Shown one piece after another: positions 9,848 through 39,529 of a DNA stretch of 64,000 bases. Position 1 is the stretch's first letter, and each line of letters opens with the position of its first letter. The stretch is from Odontesthes bonariensis. Its lineage: Eukaryota; Chordata; Actinopteri; Atheriniformes; Atherinopsidae. A program made the translations under genes and the position numbers. Under the pieces are notes generated by a model, which searched no databases, was not told where the DNA came from, and was given only the letters and a program-made list of their open reading frames with translations. The stretch covers positions 84,501-148,500 of the forward strand of contig NC_134520.1 in the NCBI RefSeq assembly GCF_027942865.1. The letters are read 5' to 3'.

Positions 9848-12420
9848 TGATCGGAAGGACGACTTTTTTTCAGACAATTTGAGGCGCCAAAATTAAAGGT
9901 GAGCAGAAAACCTCTTATACGTTTTATTTTGAAATTTCTGCATATTGGGTAACCTAAATGAAGTTGTCTGAATTGAGTTGTCCTCTGATCATGGTAAATC
10001 CAGGTGTTAATGTACTGTCTGATGTTTGCATTGAATGGTAACACGTCAAGTATAAACACATAGCCTCACACAGGGAAAGTGAATAAGTGTCCTGACAGGT
10101 GAATTCGAACAAATAAAAGACAAGATAAATTCATTTTATAAATGAATATCCCATTCGGGGAACTTTTCTTCAAAATTGAGAGGTTTCCGTGCACGAATAG
10201 CTATGTGTGACGAAGTAGTTTATAATTCCCGAAACTGAGTGGGTAGACTAGAAATATAAAATTAGGGGAATTCCGAGACGGAAGGTCTTCTCCCCTGACG
10301 AGAGTTGGGACGAAGGATTGAGGACTTCCGTACTGCGAAGCAGTTTCCCGAAACTGAGTCGGATTGACTGAATAAATTTAAACTGTAGGACACAGGGACA
10401 GATTTTTTAATTTTCATGCAACTGTGGGGTGGGGTTCCTGCTTGATTGATATTTTACTGCACATATCATGCAGATCTCAAGTGGTTCTGTTTCAAAATAT
10501 TGGGGTTTGGTATAGATAAAAAGGGGGGAGATAACAGTATATTTATGGTGTGAATATGTCACAAAAATTGAATGAAAGATGGCAGAAAATGGTCCCGAGG
10601 TGAGAAGAAAAACGAGGCACAGATAAATTGGACTGGAGAAATGCAGAAAAAGAGTGTGCGGGTTTGCTCCACTGAGGCTGAGTGTGTGTGTTCAAAATGT
10701 TTTCAAAACAAACGAGACTAAGAATCAAGCGCATGCATGATACAGAAGGAAAAGGTTTATGATATATTTGATCCCTAAGTTTATTGACAAAAGTTAATAT
10801 TTTTTTTCAGCATCAACGCACTAATAAGAGACCTATAAGAAAAAAATCAACAGATTCGGAGGCTTGGCCTGAGGCCTGAGGTTACTAACTAAAGATCAGC
10901 TGTGCAGCAGCATCATACGAAAATAATGAATAATGAATAATGAAAAGCCTCAAACGCTTTTTGAGCCATAATATTCCCAATTTAATTTTATAGTTGTTCT
11001 CTTTGTCATAAATGCGCACACCCTAAGATTGTCTTTTCTCAACCCTGCTCCCTTTTTTCTCTCATTCAGCCCTGAGAGTGAGAACAATCCAAACAGACTC
11101 TGAGTGATCATTGGCCTGAGTTTATAATGATATAATGATTATAATGGGGGTTTAGTTTTATACTAGAGCAATTAGTATTAATTCATCCATCTATTTAAAC
11201 ATGCATATGATTGGGAGAGACACCAAAGTATGTAGATAAACTGAAAACAGCTTTACAATGCAAAAATCGCAGTGATGAGATAAGAAACAATAAAATGTCC
11301 AAAATAAATCCAGGAAGAACACGTGTTTGAAACATTCATACAAATTGTTGCTGAAATAAGATTTAACAGCTCTCTTAAATACCTAAAGTCAAATACACAA
11401 GCAGAGTGTTTAGGAGATTTGCTCCTTTAATTGAAAAACCATCCGAAAAAATGTTCTACAAAGTGAAACTTTATGTTTTCCACCTGAAGCAGGACTGAGA
11501 TCAGACAGTCAGACCATATGACATAGATTAAACTTAATATAACGGCCAGGCAGTCAATTTGATATCATCTTAAAGTTATTAAAGCTTAGCCTTTATTGTT
11601 ATTAGGAGATATTAACGTGACTTTAAAATTGTAGCTGCTCTAAATAAATTTCCTCTGCCTCTTTTCACCAATTCTGAGTCAATAGTTATCCCCAATATTT
11701 AGATTCAAACTAAACCATTTGACTATTTAACTAAATCATTTAACTATTTAACTGCAGCAGATCTAAGAAACAATTAATATGCTCTCTTCACAAAGAAGCA
11801 AAGAGGTTTAAATAAATTAGGCCATTAGCTGCAGCTGCAGCAAGACTGAGCCATAACAAGACAAGTCAAGGTTTGTTTTTAAGGCGCATTTAAAAACAGT
11901 GAGCAGAGTGCAGCTTGGTGAGCCAAAACAAAATCTATGCAGACACAGACTAACTTTGGCTGAAACCATATCCCTATTATGCATTATATTATGCATTATT
12001 TAACCTACTATTTTATATGATATATAATATATGACCTATATATGAATGTTTTCAGGTTGTCCCACATGAGGCCTGGACGGGGAGAAAATACCCTGTCCAT
12101 AGCTTTTTTGGGACACTATGAGGACTTGTGTTAATGTGGGAAACAAGGTTCGGTTGCCAAGCGACAGCCATGGTGAGTGGGGGCTGAGGAGATCCCAAAG
12201 GGGGCACTAACGGCTTGGGGGACAAGGGCTACCTGAGGGGGGATAAGGAGGACGCCAATAGGTGGCGTGATGGAAATTCGAACTGTGCTGAGTCAGTGCC
12301 TGTGGTTGAAAGAAAAAGGATATGAATGGGATGAATGAAATGTTCTGTAATTAGGTGTTTTGGTTCATCGGAAGACGTTCCATTAGAGATGACCAGAAAG
12401 TTTTTAATCTAGTGCACTAA
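9848..12420. other. no recognised gene
   Basis: About 2.5 kb without a convincing exon or known element. A phrase TTCCCGAAACTGAGT appears twice (about 10229 and 10347), suggesting a decayed duplication. Old unclassified repeats are likely. Short open frames here have no features of real genes. Confidence 0.4.
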
Positions 12421-12500
12421 ATCGATCAATCAATCAGACGTTATTTATATGGCACTTCTCATCCAAGAAAATATGGAACAAAGAGCTTTCAGATAAAACA
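12421..12500 (-). repeat. LINE-2-type 3' tail fragment
   Basis: ATCAATCAATCAGACG followed by TTATTTATATGGCACTTCTC is the reverse complement of the usual L2/SINE tail ending with (TTGA)n. Only the terminal part remains. Confidence 0.5.
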
Positions 12501-13195
12501 AAGCAGTGAAACCCAAAGCCACATACAGACACATGCACACTCACATATAAAGCCACGCACACACACACACACGCCACACATACTGGAAGGAAAATCAGGA
12601 GCAGGGACCACAACGTGATCCTCAAAGAAAAATAAAGGATGAATTAGGATAAATAAAGAAATAATATTAACCTATGTTTTTAATATCTGTATGGAAACAT
12701 GTTATGGTATCATGTGATGTTAGAAACAGCTCTGATGTCACACCGTTGGTACCACAGGAGGTGTTTCTGATTCAATTAGAACCGGAAAAAACTTAATGCT
12801 GATCCTGAACTGTCTGTGTACGGCTCAGCATCACGAAACAGCCACTGGTAAGAATTAAACAACATCATTACTAACTAACAAGTGAGAATTAAGCAGATTA
12901 TGCTGAAATTTTATTTTTAACGCTCTGACCTGAATTAAGAGAGGACAGACAAGATTTATCCTAAACAAGTTAATCAGTTAGTCATTGAAAAGAAATGTCT
13001 GCTTTCTTGATGCTGTACTGCTCCCAAGATGAAATCTAACCACAAACATTTCTGTCCTGCAGCAGAGAGCAACACAGGAGGAGAAACTGCAGTGGAGCAG
13101 TTCGGCAAATAATTAACAATTAATCATGGTTTACTAAAACTTCTCAAGTTTTCCCAAAAAATTCTGTGTGTGTTTGTGTCTTCTTTTGCATTAAG

Positions 13196-13266
13196 ACTTC
13201 CCGGACCTGGAAGAGGAAGACATGGAATCAGACTCAGAATATGAAGACCACTGTTTGTATACTTAG
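13196..13266 (+). other. possible orphan terminal exon, acidic
   Basis: After a pyrimidine-rich run and TTAAG, 22 sense codons rich in Glu and Asp (DLEEEDMESDSEYED) lead to a TAG stop. It resembles an acidic C-terminal exon, but no upstream exon is recognised. Weak call. Confidence 0.2.
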
Positions 13267-13407
13267 GCCCCAATGAAAACATCAGGTTTGCTTGAGCAAA
13301 CCCAGAAATGCGATTGTCATCTGTTGTCATCTGTTGTCCTAACCTGTGGTGTCTGGTGTTGAGTGTTGTTTGTGTGTTGTCATGATCCCAAAACTGTCTG
13401 ATGATTT

Positions 13408-15384
13408 TTCCACAGCAAAATAAATGGATAATACAGAAGTTCTCATGAATGCTGGACAGCAACTTGGTGAGAATTCTCGTATTGTCCTAAAAACAAGGAT
13501 TATACCAACTGTGTTAATGTTAATGTTGTCTCCGTGTTGATGTGTTCCCTAAATGATTTGAAGTTTTTTCACAGCAAAATAAGGTGGTGGTATTGGATTT
13601 CTCATTAGGGCTGCACAGCAGCTTGATGACCAAGGGCGTAATTTTGGGTAGGGACGCTAGGGTCACGTCCCTACCAATATTCAGCCCCCTACTGTGTAAT
13701 CATGACCAATACAACCGCTGTCCTCCATTATTATGGCACATAAAGGGTTAAATGTATGTGACAGCTCGAAACCCCCCCTCTTTCATGTAGATATCCTTGT
13801 CTGATTAGCTACCCGTTTCTCGCTACACTTGGTTGGCAATCCCAGTTGTCACTCCAACTAAGCACCACAGTTCCCACAGTGGCCGCGACTGCCCATCGAC
13901 CACCCCCACCCCATCGACCCCCGTCCCCCCGTCCTCTCTCTCTTGAACTTGACATTGGTAATGGATGAGGGACCCCTTCCCAGAAACGAGACATTCATTC
14001 ATTCTTCACAGTCAGGAATGTAAGTGCAGGGTCTCTGTCAAGTTTTAACTAAGGAAAATCCCTTTCATGAATGGAAACCCTTCGTAAAAGCATTTAGGCT
14101 TCTTCTGCTCTTTAGGCACTAGGCAGGTTTTAGCAACGTGACAGGGCGCATCGTTAGAGCTAGGCTACTGCACAGTTGCAGGGACTTTTTGGGACTGAGC
14201 GGGCGGACACAACAGACAGACAAAGGGGAATCGATTCATTCACGAACGTCATCACAACATTAGATACGGTCATTGCAATAGCCTAAATATCCATCCTCGA
14301 TTAATTCAATTAAAACGAGTTGACAAATCATGAAAATTACAGAATGTAGCCTAATGCAGATGTGCGAGAATCAACAGCGTGGCTGCCGGCGAGGAGTGAC
14401 TATCTCTCCCTAAAGTGGTTACTCCAGATGTAAAAAAACACAGCGATTGGTCAAAACTAAATTCTATTTCTTACGCGACCAATTTCCAACATCTGGGTCA
14501 TCAGTTGTTACGGTTCCAGATATGTCACACCGTCACGCTTTCCTTCCACGAGAACAGAAAACATTGGATGTTTAGCCTACCTTCCAGGATCTTGCCACCT
14601 TAAGGTCCACCTTAATACAGCTAGTAATCCACAACACGATAGTCTACCCGATAACATCAAGTAACCCAGGATGTCAGTGCCGCCCCTGTAGCATGACATG
14701 AAGTAAAGCACATCTTGCTATGACCTGACAGAATCTTCACAGTATCCCACACACAAATAAGCGCACAGTATTTTATATTCGATGAATGCGCTAGCACAAG
14801 ATGTCATAGCTCACCGCCAATTTTATTGGCAATACATATACACCAAACTAAATGCAAATTAGAAATATAGCACTGATGCACACTTAAATAAATACTTTCC
14901 TCAAACGTGTACAGAGTTTTACAAACATCTTTCTACTACCGGTAAAGTTCTACTAGTAGATCAACAAGCCCATACCTACGCTTTTGCTGCCACCTACAGG
15001 CAAACATTTGTAACTGCAGCATGAATATAAAGCTATTGAAAATGTAACAGCCAAAAAATTTCAAAAAAGGAACGAAAAATGACACAAAAAAGATTAAAAA
15101 GCTGGCTGAACAACAAAGTAATTAGCAATATATATCCCAATAATATGGGATACGAATTAAATACTACTACTACTACTACCTACCACTGTAAAGAAATGTA
15201 CTTGTGTTAATCAGTATCAGTATCAGTAACCAACACTTTACTTACATGTTACATTAACTTATGATTGGTAATGCAAAAAAAAAACTGTCGTGGAGCACTT
15301 TTGTGTCCCCACCAATGTCAAAATCAAAGTTACTCCCTTGTTGATGACTATTCTGGTTCCTAAAAGCAAGGGTTATACCAACTG
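13408..15384 (+). repeat. two diverged tandem repeat units, second split by hAT
   Basis: Unit A (about 13408-13502) and unit B (about 13563-13630 continued at 15349-15384) share TCACAGCAAAATAA, CTG.ACAGCA.CTTG and CCTAAAA.CAAGG.TTATACCAACTG. Unit B is continuous only if the 1.7-kb hAT element is removed, which independently confirms that insertion. Confidence 0.65.
13631..15340. mobile_element. non-autonomous hAT element, 1710 bp
   Basis: It is flanked by the perfect 8-bp direct repeat TTGATGAC (13623-13630 and 15341-15348). Imperfect terminal inverted repeats start CAAGGGCGTAATTTT on the left and CAAGGGAGTAACTTT on the right (reverse strand). No transposase reading frame is seen inside. The interior is unclassified fish sequence with (ACT)n near 15164. 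Confidence 0.75.
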
Positions 15385-16470
15385 GCCAGTTGTTTTGTTT
15401 TGATTTATGTTTATTTTATGATTTCTTTGATTTGATTTGATTTTCTTTTGTTTATTTTGGTTTTGTTTTGGTTTGGGGTCCATATGAAAAAATAAATAAA
15501 TGATGAATTGGGCATTAGGATTGAACCTTTCAAAGAGAGATGCCCTAAGTATAAAAATACAGTGCAAATGACATTTTGCACTACTGCGCTGCGAGATTTG
15601 CTAATATAATTCCACAGATTCAGAACCACTACAGGACGTACGGCCGGAGGACTCATAAGCTTGAGTTCTGGGAGGCTTTGCCCATCATGCCAAGATGATG
15701 CTGGAGAACTACACAACAAAATTATCCCAAAAGAAAATTAGTTAGGGAGGGGATGCTGAATATCCCTCAGGGAAGCGATGTACTGGTGACCTCTCCTTCC
15801 AAGATTAGTTCCGGATCAGAATGCTGAACAGACTTTCAGCCAAGAGGAGAGCCAAGCATCGAGGAGTGACAGGATTGGACCACAAGAGACCACACGACTC
15901 GTCATGTGGCCATCTAAGAAAGATATATCATTTAAAAGAAAAGTTAATCATAATTGCTCAAGAGGCTAATATACTCATATAATCGAGCCTTGGTTAAATT
16001 TATATTTGTTATGTTTAATTTTTAAAGTGTTTAGCGAATTCCTCTTAAAGGGTGATAATGAATCATTTTTAGGATGTCCATTGCCAGTGGGGTGACTCGG
16101 CTGTTTGGAGCGGGACCTCAGACTTTGAACGGTAATTAGTTGGTCGGTCGCCAAGTGGAACTGGGGCCATAGGTGAATTTTTCCCGGTTCAGCCATCGGG
16201 TTTTTGCTCCTATTCGCTGCGAATGGTGGACGAACCTGCTGGTGATGTTAATTGCCTTATGCAATGTTTGAGTGTCAGTAGTATAGAAATGATGGTATCA
16301 TTTTTGATTAATCAGTGTTGTGGTGGTATGGTACTTATGAGGGAGCAAGGCCTTGCTAACCACATAGAGTTTTAGGCCATTATGAGCAAAGAGTCCACAC
16401 GGAAGATGGGTTTGAGGCCACATACACACAATACATATAGCAAAATATTATTTTCTACATATAATCTATT
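15385..16470. other. no recognised gene
   Basis: T/G-rich low-complexity DNA (15390-15480) followed by unclassified sequence. It may be the decayed interior of the LTR element whose 3' part lies at 17.0-17.95 kb, but no gag, pol or env motif is readable. Confidence 0.35.
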
Positions 16471-16473
16471 AAG

Positions 16474-16755
16474 AAATGTGCTCATTTGCGGAATTATTAT
16501 CAGTTGAGTGAGGAAAGTTTTAAACTTACTAGAAAAGAGTCTCTATTTCTAGAATCTTGATTAATACTCCTGATATAGAAGGTTTTTTGCTAACGCATCA
16601 GAATTGTTTTCTAAATGTGCTCATTTGCAGAGTTATAATCAGTGACTTATGAAGGTTGTAACCTTCTCGGAAAGAGTTTTTGTTCCGAGTAAAATGATGG
16701 AATAGTCCTGATTTGAAAGTGTAGCTAAAGCATTAGAATTATTTTTACTATTTCC
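16474..16755 (+). repeat. 139-bp tandem duplication, diverged
   Basis: Copy 1 (16474-16612) and copy 2 (16613 to about 16755) both start AAATGTGCTCATTTGC and end with a GCATTAGAATT-like segment. Substitutions and small indels indicate age. Confidence 0.65.
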
Positions 16756-17043
16756 ACATGCCTGTGCAATGAAGACTTGCTTGCTGCTTTAATTGCAAAG
16801 AAGAACAGCTTACACATTAAAGCTTACATAATGACACATGAAGTCACTTGAAAATGGAGATGGCAGAAATCTCCTATCTGATTGTGGTACATCTCAAAAG
16901 GTAAGTGGCTCTTGCAGTTTGGGGGGGCTGCTAAAAACTTTCTACTACTAATACAGATGTGACACAATACAGAAGATTACATTCCTACCTCAGTTATTTG
17001 ACTGAATTAGTTGAAATGATAAAATCACTTCAAAAGGGGGAAT

Positions 17044-17458
17044 TGTAAAAATTGGCTTTGTTCTTAGACATTATGAATGAAATAGGGCTCAGTACTTTTC
17101 CATGATGACCTAAAGTGAGCCAGGAGTAGGAAGACAAAACAATTGGGAAAGCCTGGGAAAGCAAGGGCAGATTCACACACACACATTGTTTTGGGCTGAT
17201 CCAGAGAATATGACAAAGCATGTTGAACCTACTCATGTCCAATCATACTCGGTCGAATGTGAGTCCAACCTATGAGGCTATAAATACAAATTACAACCGG
17301 AAATCGAGGCGCAGTCTGACAGACTTCCTGCGGGAGCTCTTTTCCACTGAGCCCAGCGCTGATATGCTTTGACGTGTGACTACAAATAAAGACTTCATTT
17401 TCACTTGAATTACTCCGGTCCGTTCTTGAGCTTCCAATTAAAAGAACCGAATCTAACA
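17044..17458 (+). mobile_element. LTR copy 1 of an endogenous retroelement
   Basis: Starts TGTAAAAATTGG and ends TCTAACA, with a TATAAA box near 17280 and AATAAA near 17385. It is preceded by a polypurine tract (CTTCAAAAGGGGG). It is related to copy 2, but the 5' third differs between them. Only the LTR is recognisable; no coding region is readable upstream. Confidence 0.65.
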
Positions 17459-17491
17459 GTTGACATGATGAAATCATGCCAAGAGGGGGAA

Positions 17492-17952
17492 TGTTTTAAA
17501 TTGGCTTTATTCTTAAACTTTATGTATTCATATTCTGTAGTTCACTATAATCTATGTTCCTAGTCTGTACGTTTACACTCTGCTCATACAAACGAAATGT
17601 ATGTCAGATAGGTCTGGTACAGTAGATACACGCCTGAAACAACACTCACACACACACACATTGTTTATCACATCCAAAGAACATGACAAAGACGGTGGAT
17701 GGCCTGCTCATATAACTAGCAAATGTCCAATTATACTTTGTCGAGTGTAAGTACAACCTCTGTGAGATAAAGGTGGACATAAATATGAAAGGTTTCCGGA
17801 TATCGGGGCTCTCTGATGGAGGCCCTGCGAGGGCTCTGTCTCTCCGAGTTCAGCACGGCTAAACTTCACATGTGACCTCGAATAAATACTTTGTTTAACT
17901 TAAGATTTCTCCAGCTTGTTCTTGGACTTCCAATAAAAGAATCGGGCTAACA
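17492..17952 (+). mobile_element. LTR copy 2 of an endogenous retroelement
   Basis: Starts TGTTTTAAATTGG and ends GGGCTAACA, with a CATAAATA promoter-like box near 17779 and GAATAAAT near 17880. The 33-bp spacer before it (17459-17491) repeats the leader and polypurine tract that precede copy 1, so the arrangement is [tract-LTR]-[tract-LTR] rather than two ends of a provirus. Confidence 0.65.
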
Positions 17953-18204
17953 ATAGAAATATAGGGGGTTGGTACAGGTAGATTTGTTATCGAAGCTGGT
18001 GCTCCCGAGTATGCCATGTTGTGTAGCTCTCCTCTTTTATTTTGTTAATGTCTTTATTGTTTTTTCATGTGCGGGGCACTAGCACACACATCAAGTATGA
18101 TCGAGAGTCTTTGTTACCCTAGACATTTACAAAGTTGCTCTTTGTAAGACAACGGAGCCACATAGGATGTTTTAATATGAATGTCCTCCACTCCTTCCCA
18201 CAGT

Positions 18205-18284
18205 GTGTGCTAGCAGGCCAGGCTGTGGCAGGGGGTCTTATTTATTTGGATGGGTTAGTGAATACTTTTGGCAATATAGTGTAT
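18205..18284. mobile_element. Tc1-like MITE terminus (right end)
   Basis: GAATACTTTTGGCAATATAGTG followed by TA is the right terminus of a widespread fish element whose left terminus, CACTATATTGCCAAAAGTATTC, is present at 51876. The rest of this copy is missing. Confidence 0.5.
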
Positions 18285-18459
18285 ATATACTTATACAAAG
18301 TATATTGTTTTATCTCATTCTACTATGTTCATCCTATTTTACTATTGTTTGTTGTTGTACCAGAGTTTCTTTCCTCATTTGCTTTTCAAGAATCACTGTG
18401 AACAATGCACAAGAATTCCAATGCGCTAGTACCTGTGCAAATGGCAAATAAACTCTATT

Positions 18460-19310
18460 CTATTCTAACCTGTTTGACCTGCTTCCCTCTGGCAGACGCT
18501 ACAGGTGCACCAGAGCCAAGACAAACAGACTCAAGAACAGTTTCTTTCCAAAAGCCATCACCATCCTGAATGCACACATGCACCAGCGCTCCCAACATGT
18601 GTTATGGTAAATTTGATGTCTGCTAACCACTTGTCTTTTAAAAGACACCTTGTTGTAGACCCAATGTCTGCAGACCATGTGTCTGTTGATTAACACATTG
18701 ACAATAATCATTCAAATGACCATTGTCTCCGGATTCTGCATCTCCCCAAAGTGCGAGACTTTCCCCCAGGGGGTGTGGCAAGGAGACAGTTGGAGAATAC
18801 ACACGGTGTGTTCTTTCAGGTGTCACCTGAAAGAACCAAACCCTCCTCTTTCTGTATAAATGCTTCTGATTTCCTTTGTTCTGGGTCTCTTGTCACGAAC
18901 GCTGACTGGTGAGGACTGACCTCTTTTGCAGAAGAAAATAAACACGTGGCCGGCCGGCACAAACATTGAAAGTCTCTATTTCACTTCTCATCAGATGTAA
19001 TAGGAAGGTAAGCAAAATCTTAATAGGGAGTTAAGACAATAATTCCACAACACATGCAAAACCTCATGTGCAATAACCCCACCCTCACAGAACCCCCTGT
19101 GCAATAATCTTTTGTGCAATAATGTGTAAGGATGTAAGAAAGTATTTTTCCATTTGTATTTCATTTTGTATTTTTGCACTTGTATTTACATTGTGGTTTT
19201 ATTTCCTATTTATATTAGGACCAGCATCTCGTGGAGCCCCCGGTAATTTCGTTATGTACAGTTTGTCTGTTGCACAATGACAATAAAGCTTTCTAATTCT
19301 AAGCTTTCTA
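18460..19310 (+). mobile_element. LINE 3' fragment (L2/CR1-type) split by a solo LTR
   Basis: Part one (about 18460-18599) encodes the end of a reverse-transcriptase ORF (LLPSGRRYRCTRAKTNR...NSFFPKAITILNAH). Part two (19053-19310) is the 3' UTR ending TGCACAATGACAATAAAGC plus a TTCTAAT-like tail. The two halves join once the 453-bp LTR and one CATG are removed. Confidence 0.7.
18600..19052 (+). mobile_element. solo LTR, 453 bp
   Basis: Begins TGTTATGG and ends CCACAACA, so it has TGTT...AACA inverted ends. It is flanked by the 4-bp duplication CATG (18596-18599 and 19053-19056). It contains TGTATAAATGC (about 18853) and AATAAA (about 18936) in promoter and polyadenylation positions. A 27-bp inverted repeat (18810-18836) sits in the promoter-proximal part. 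A 4-bp duplication fits an ERV1-like or Gypsy-like element. Confidence 0.75.
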
Positions 19311-19598
19311 ATAATCTATCAACAAGGAGTGTGCATCGTTATTGGTGCTGATGTCAGAGGAGGACTATCGTGCATTTCTCAGTTCTAAATTATAATGTGA
19401 AGTTGACAGCCATCTGTTCAGTGCCATCAGACTGCCGACTCTTTCAATAGTTCTTCTGGGTGATGGACGGGGGACACTCAGCCATCACAGAACAAACTGT
19501 CACTGGAGGTTGAGGGAAACTAAACTTGATTTATTAAAAACGTTCAACACTGGAAGTGCTGGTGTTTGGAACCAGAGCGGTGCAGGAGTATATTGACC

Positions 19599-19640
19599 TT
19601 TCGCGCTTGCCATAGTGTTCTGTGTAACATTTAGCGCGAA
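19599..19640 (+). promoter_or_regulatory. rad54l: E2F-like sites upstream of rad54l
   Basis: TTTCGCGC at 19599-19606 and GCGCGAA at 19634-19640 match the E2F consensus on opposite strands, about 215-250 bp upstream of the start codon. S-phase regulation would suit a recombination gene. A 5-codon upstream ORF (ATG 19811, TAA 19826-19828) also precedes the start. These are motif matches only. Confidence 0.35.
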
Positions 19641-19851
19641 TTCATCTACCGGATGAACAGAAACTGAGAGGGGGCTGGATTCAGTCGTACAGGTATATTA
19701 TATCGCTAAAATGAATTCTCCTTGAAAGTTGGTTTAGTTATAGTCGGTGTTTGTAAGTTAACAAAGAACAGCTGAGCTGTTAAACTGCTGAAAACATTAG
19801 CAACACAGACATGCCGGGTGTCTCATAACAACCTGCTGGAAAACAAGAAAA

Positions 19852-38334
<18,483 letters not shown>

Positions 38335-38559
38335 CTGGAAGAACACAATAGGATCTATCATACTACCACACCGCATGTATTGTAAATTCTGATATTTATT
38401 TTTTTCGAGTTTTTAGACTATTTTTTTCTTTAATTAAAACAGAAACATTAAAGAGACTAACAAGCTATCCAGTAACTTCTTCACATATAAATTGTACTTG
38501 CAGGAATGGGGGATTAGTTGACATTGCTATTAGATTTGCTGATAATAGGGAGCAATCTT

Positions 38560-38952
38560 AGGCTGCGGCTACACGAAAACGTTTTTCACTGTAAACGATA
38601 CTTTTTCTTATCGTTTCGCTGTCGCGGCCACACGGAGCCGGCGTTCCCACTACCCCAAAACGATAGTTTTTGAAAACGGGTTCCAGAGTGGGAAAGTTTG
38701 AAAACGGCCTCGTTTCGTTTCCATTGTTACAGCTAAAACGTTTTTGCGTCAGTCACACGTTGACGCTGTGAGCCAATTTTAACACTTCTCTATTGTCTCA
38801 CAGCGTGGCGTGACACAGCGGCGTGTGTACTGCATCGTTTCATCGTTTTCATCCGTTCTCGTCTGGACAGCAGCGCGTTTCCGTGTGGTCGCAAGAATTT
38901 TCGTACCCGTTTTCAAAAAAAACCTCGTTTCGTTCTCGTGTAGCCGTAGCCT
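38560..38952. mobile_element. MITE, about 393 bp, 226 bp past rad54l stop
   Basis: Terminal inverted repeats AGGCTGCGGCTACACGAAAACG-type on the left and CGTTCTCGTGTAGCCGTAGCCT-type on the right. The interior is rich in AAAACG/CGTTTT. No target duplication is evident and no coding capacity is present. Confidence 0.7.
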
Positions 38953-39529
38953 GAATGAGAATGCTGAAATGTATCACAGTTTAAGAAAGGAACAATGGGT
39001 CAGCTATATGCAGGACTACATATTGGATGTTTTAAATTGTACATGAAGTCAAAATATTAAGTAGCAACTTGAGTACAATCAACAGTACTCCTAATCCAGC
39101 TCTTTGTACACCTCATTGGCTGTAAAGATATTGCTTAATTCTTTTGATATATCCACTTTAATTTAGTAAGTTCTGTTCATTTATAAGCCAACCATAACAG
39201 ATCTTTTTCAAGCCCACATTCGGACATGTTGCCGTAGATGCACAGCACAGATGTCTCCAAGGCTTCTGAAGGACTGCGGCACAACAAGCAGACCTTCAGT
39301 GACTCTTAAATATGAGCCTTCAGGTGGAAAAAGTCCCTCACTTTAGTACTAGAAACCAAGGAAATACCATCTCTAAGAGTAAACTATAGCTAGACAGTTT
39401 CTCCCTGAAGCGCTCAGGTCCAAAGATAACGACTTCAGTTTTGTCTGAATTTAGAAGCAGACAGTTCTGAGTCATCCAGGTCTTTATGTCTTTAAGACGT
39501 GCTTGTAGTCTGACCAACCTATTGGGTTC

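Noticed and set aside
17044..17952. Complete provirus with two LTRs
   Set aside because: Only 33 bp separate the LTRs and no gene lies between them; the spacer is a repeated leader and polypurine tract.
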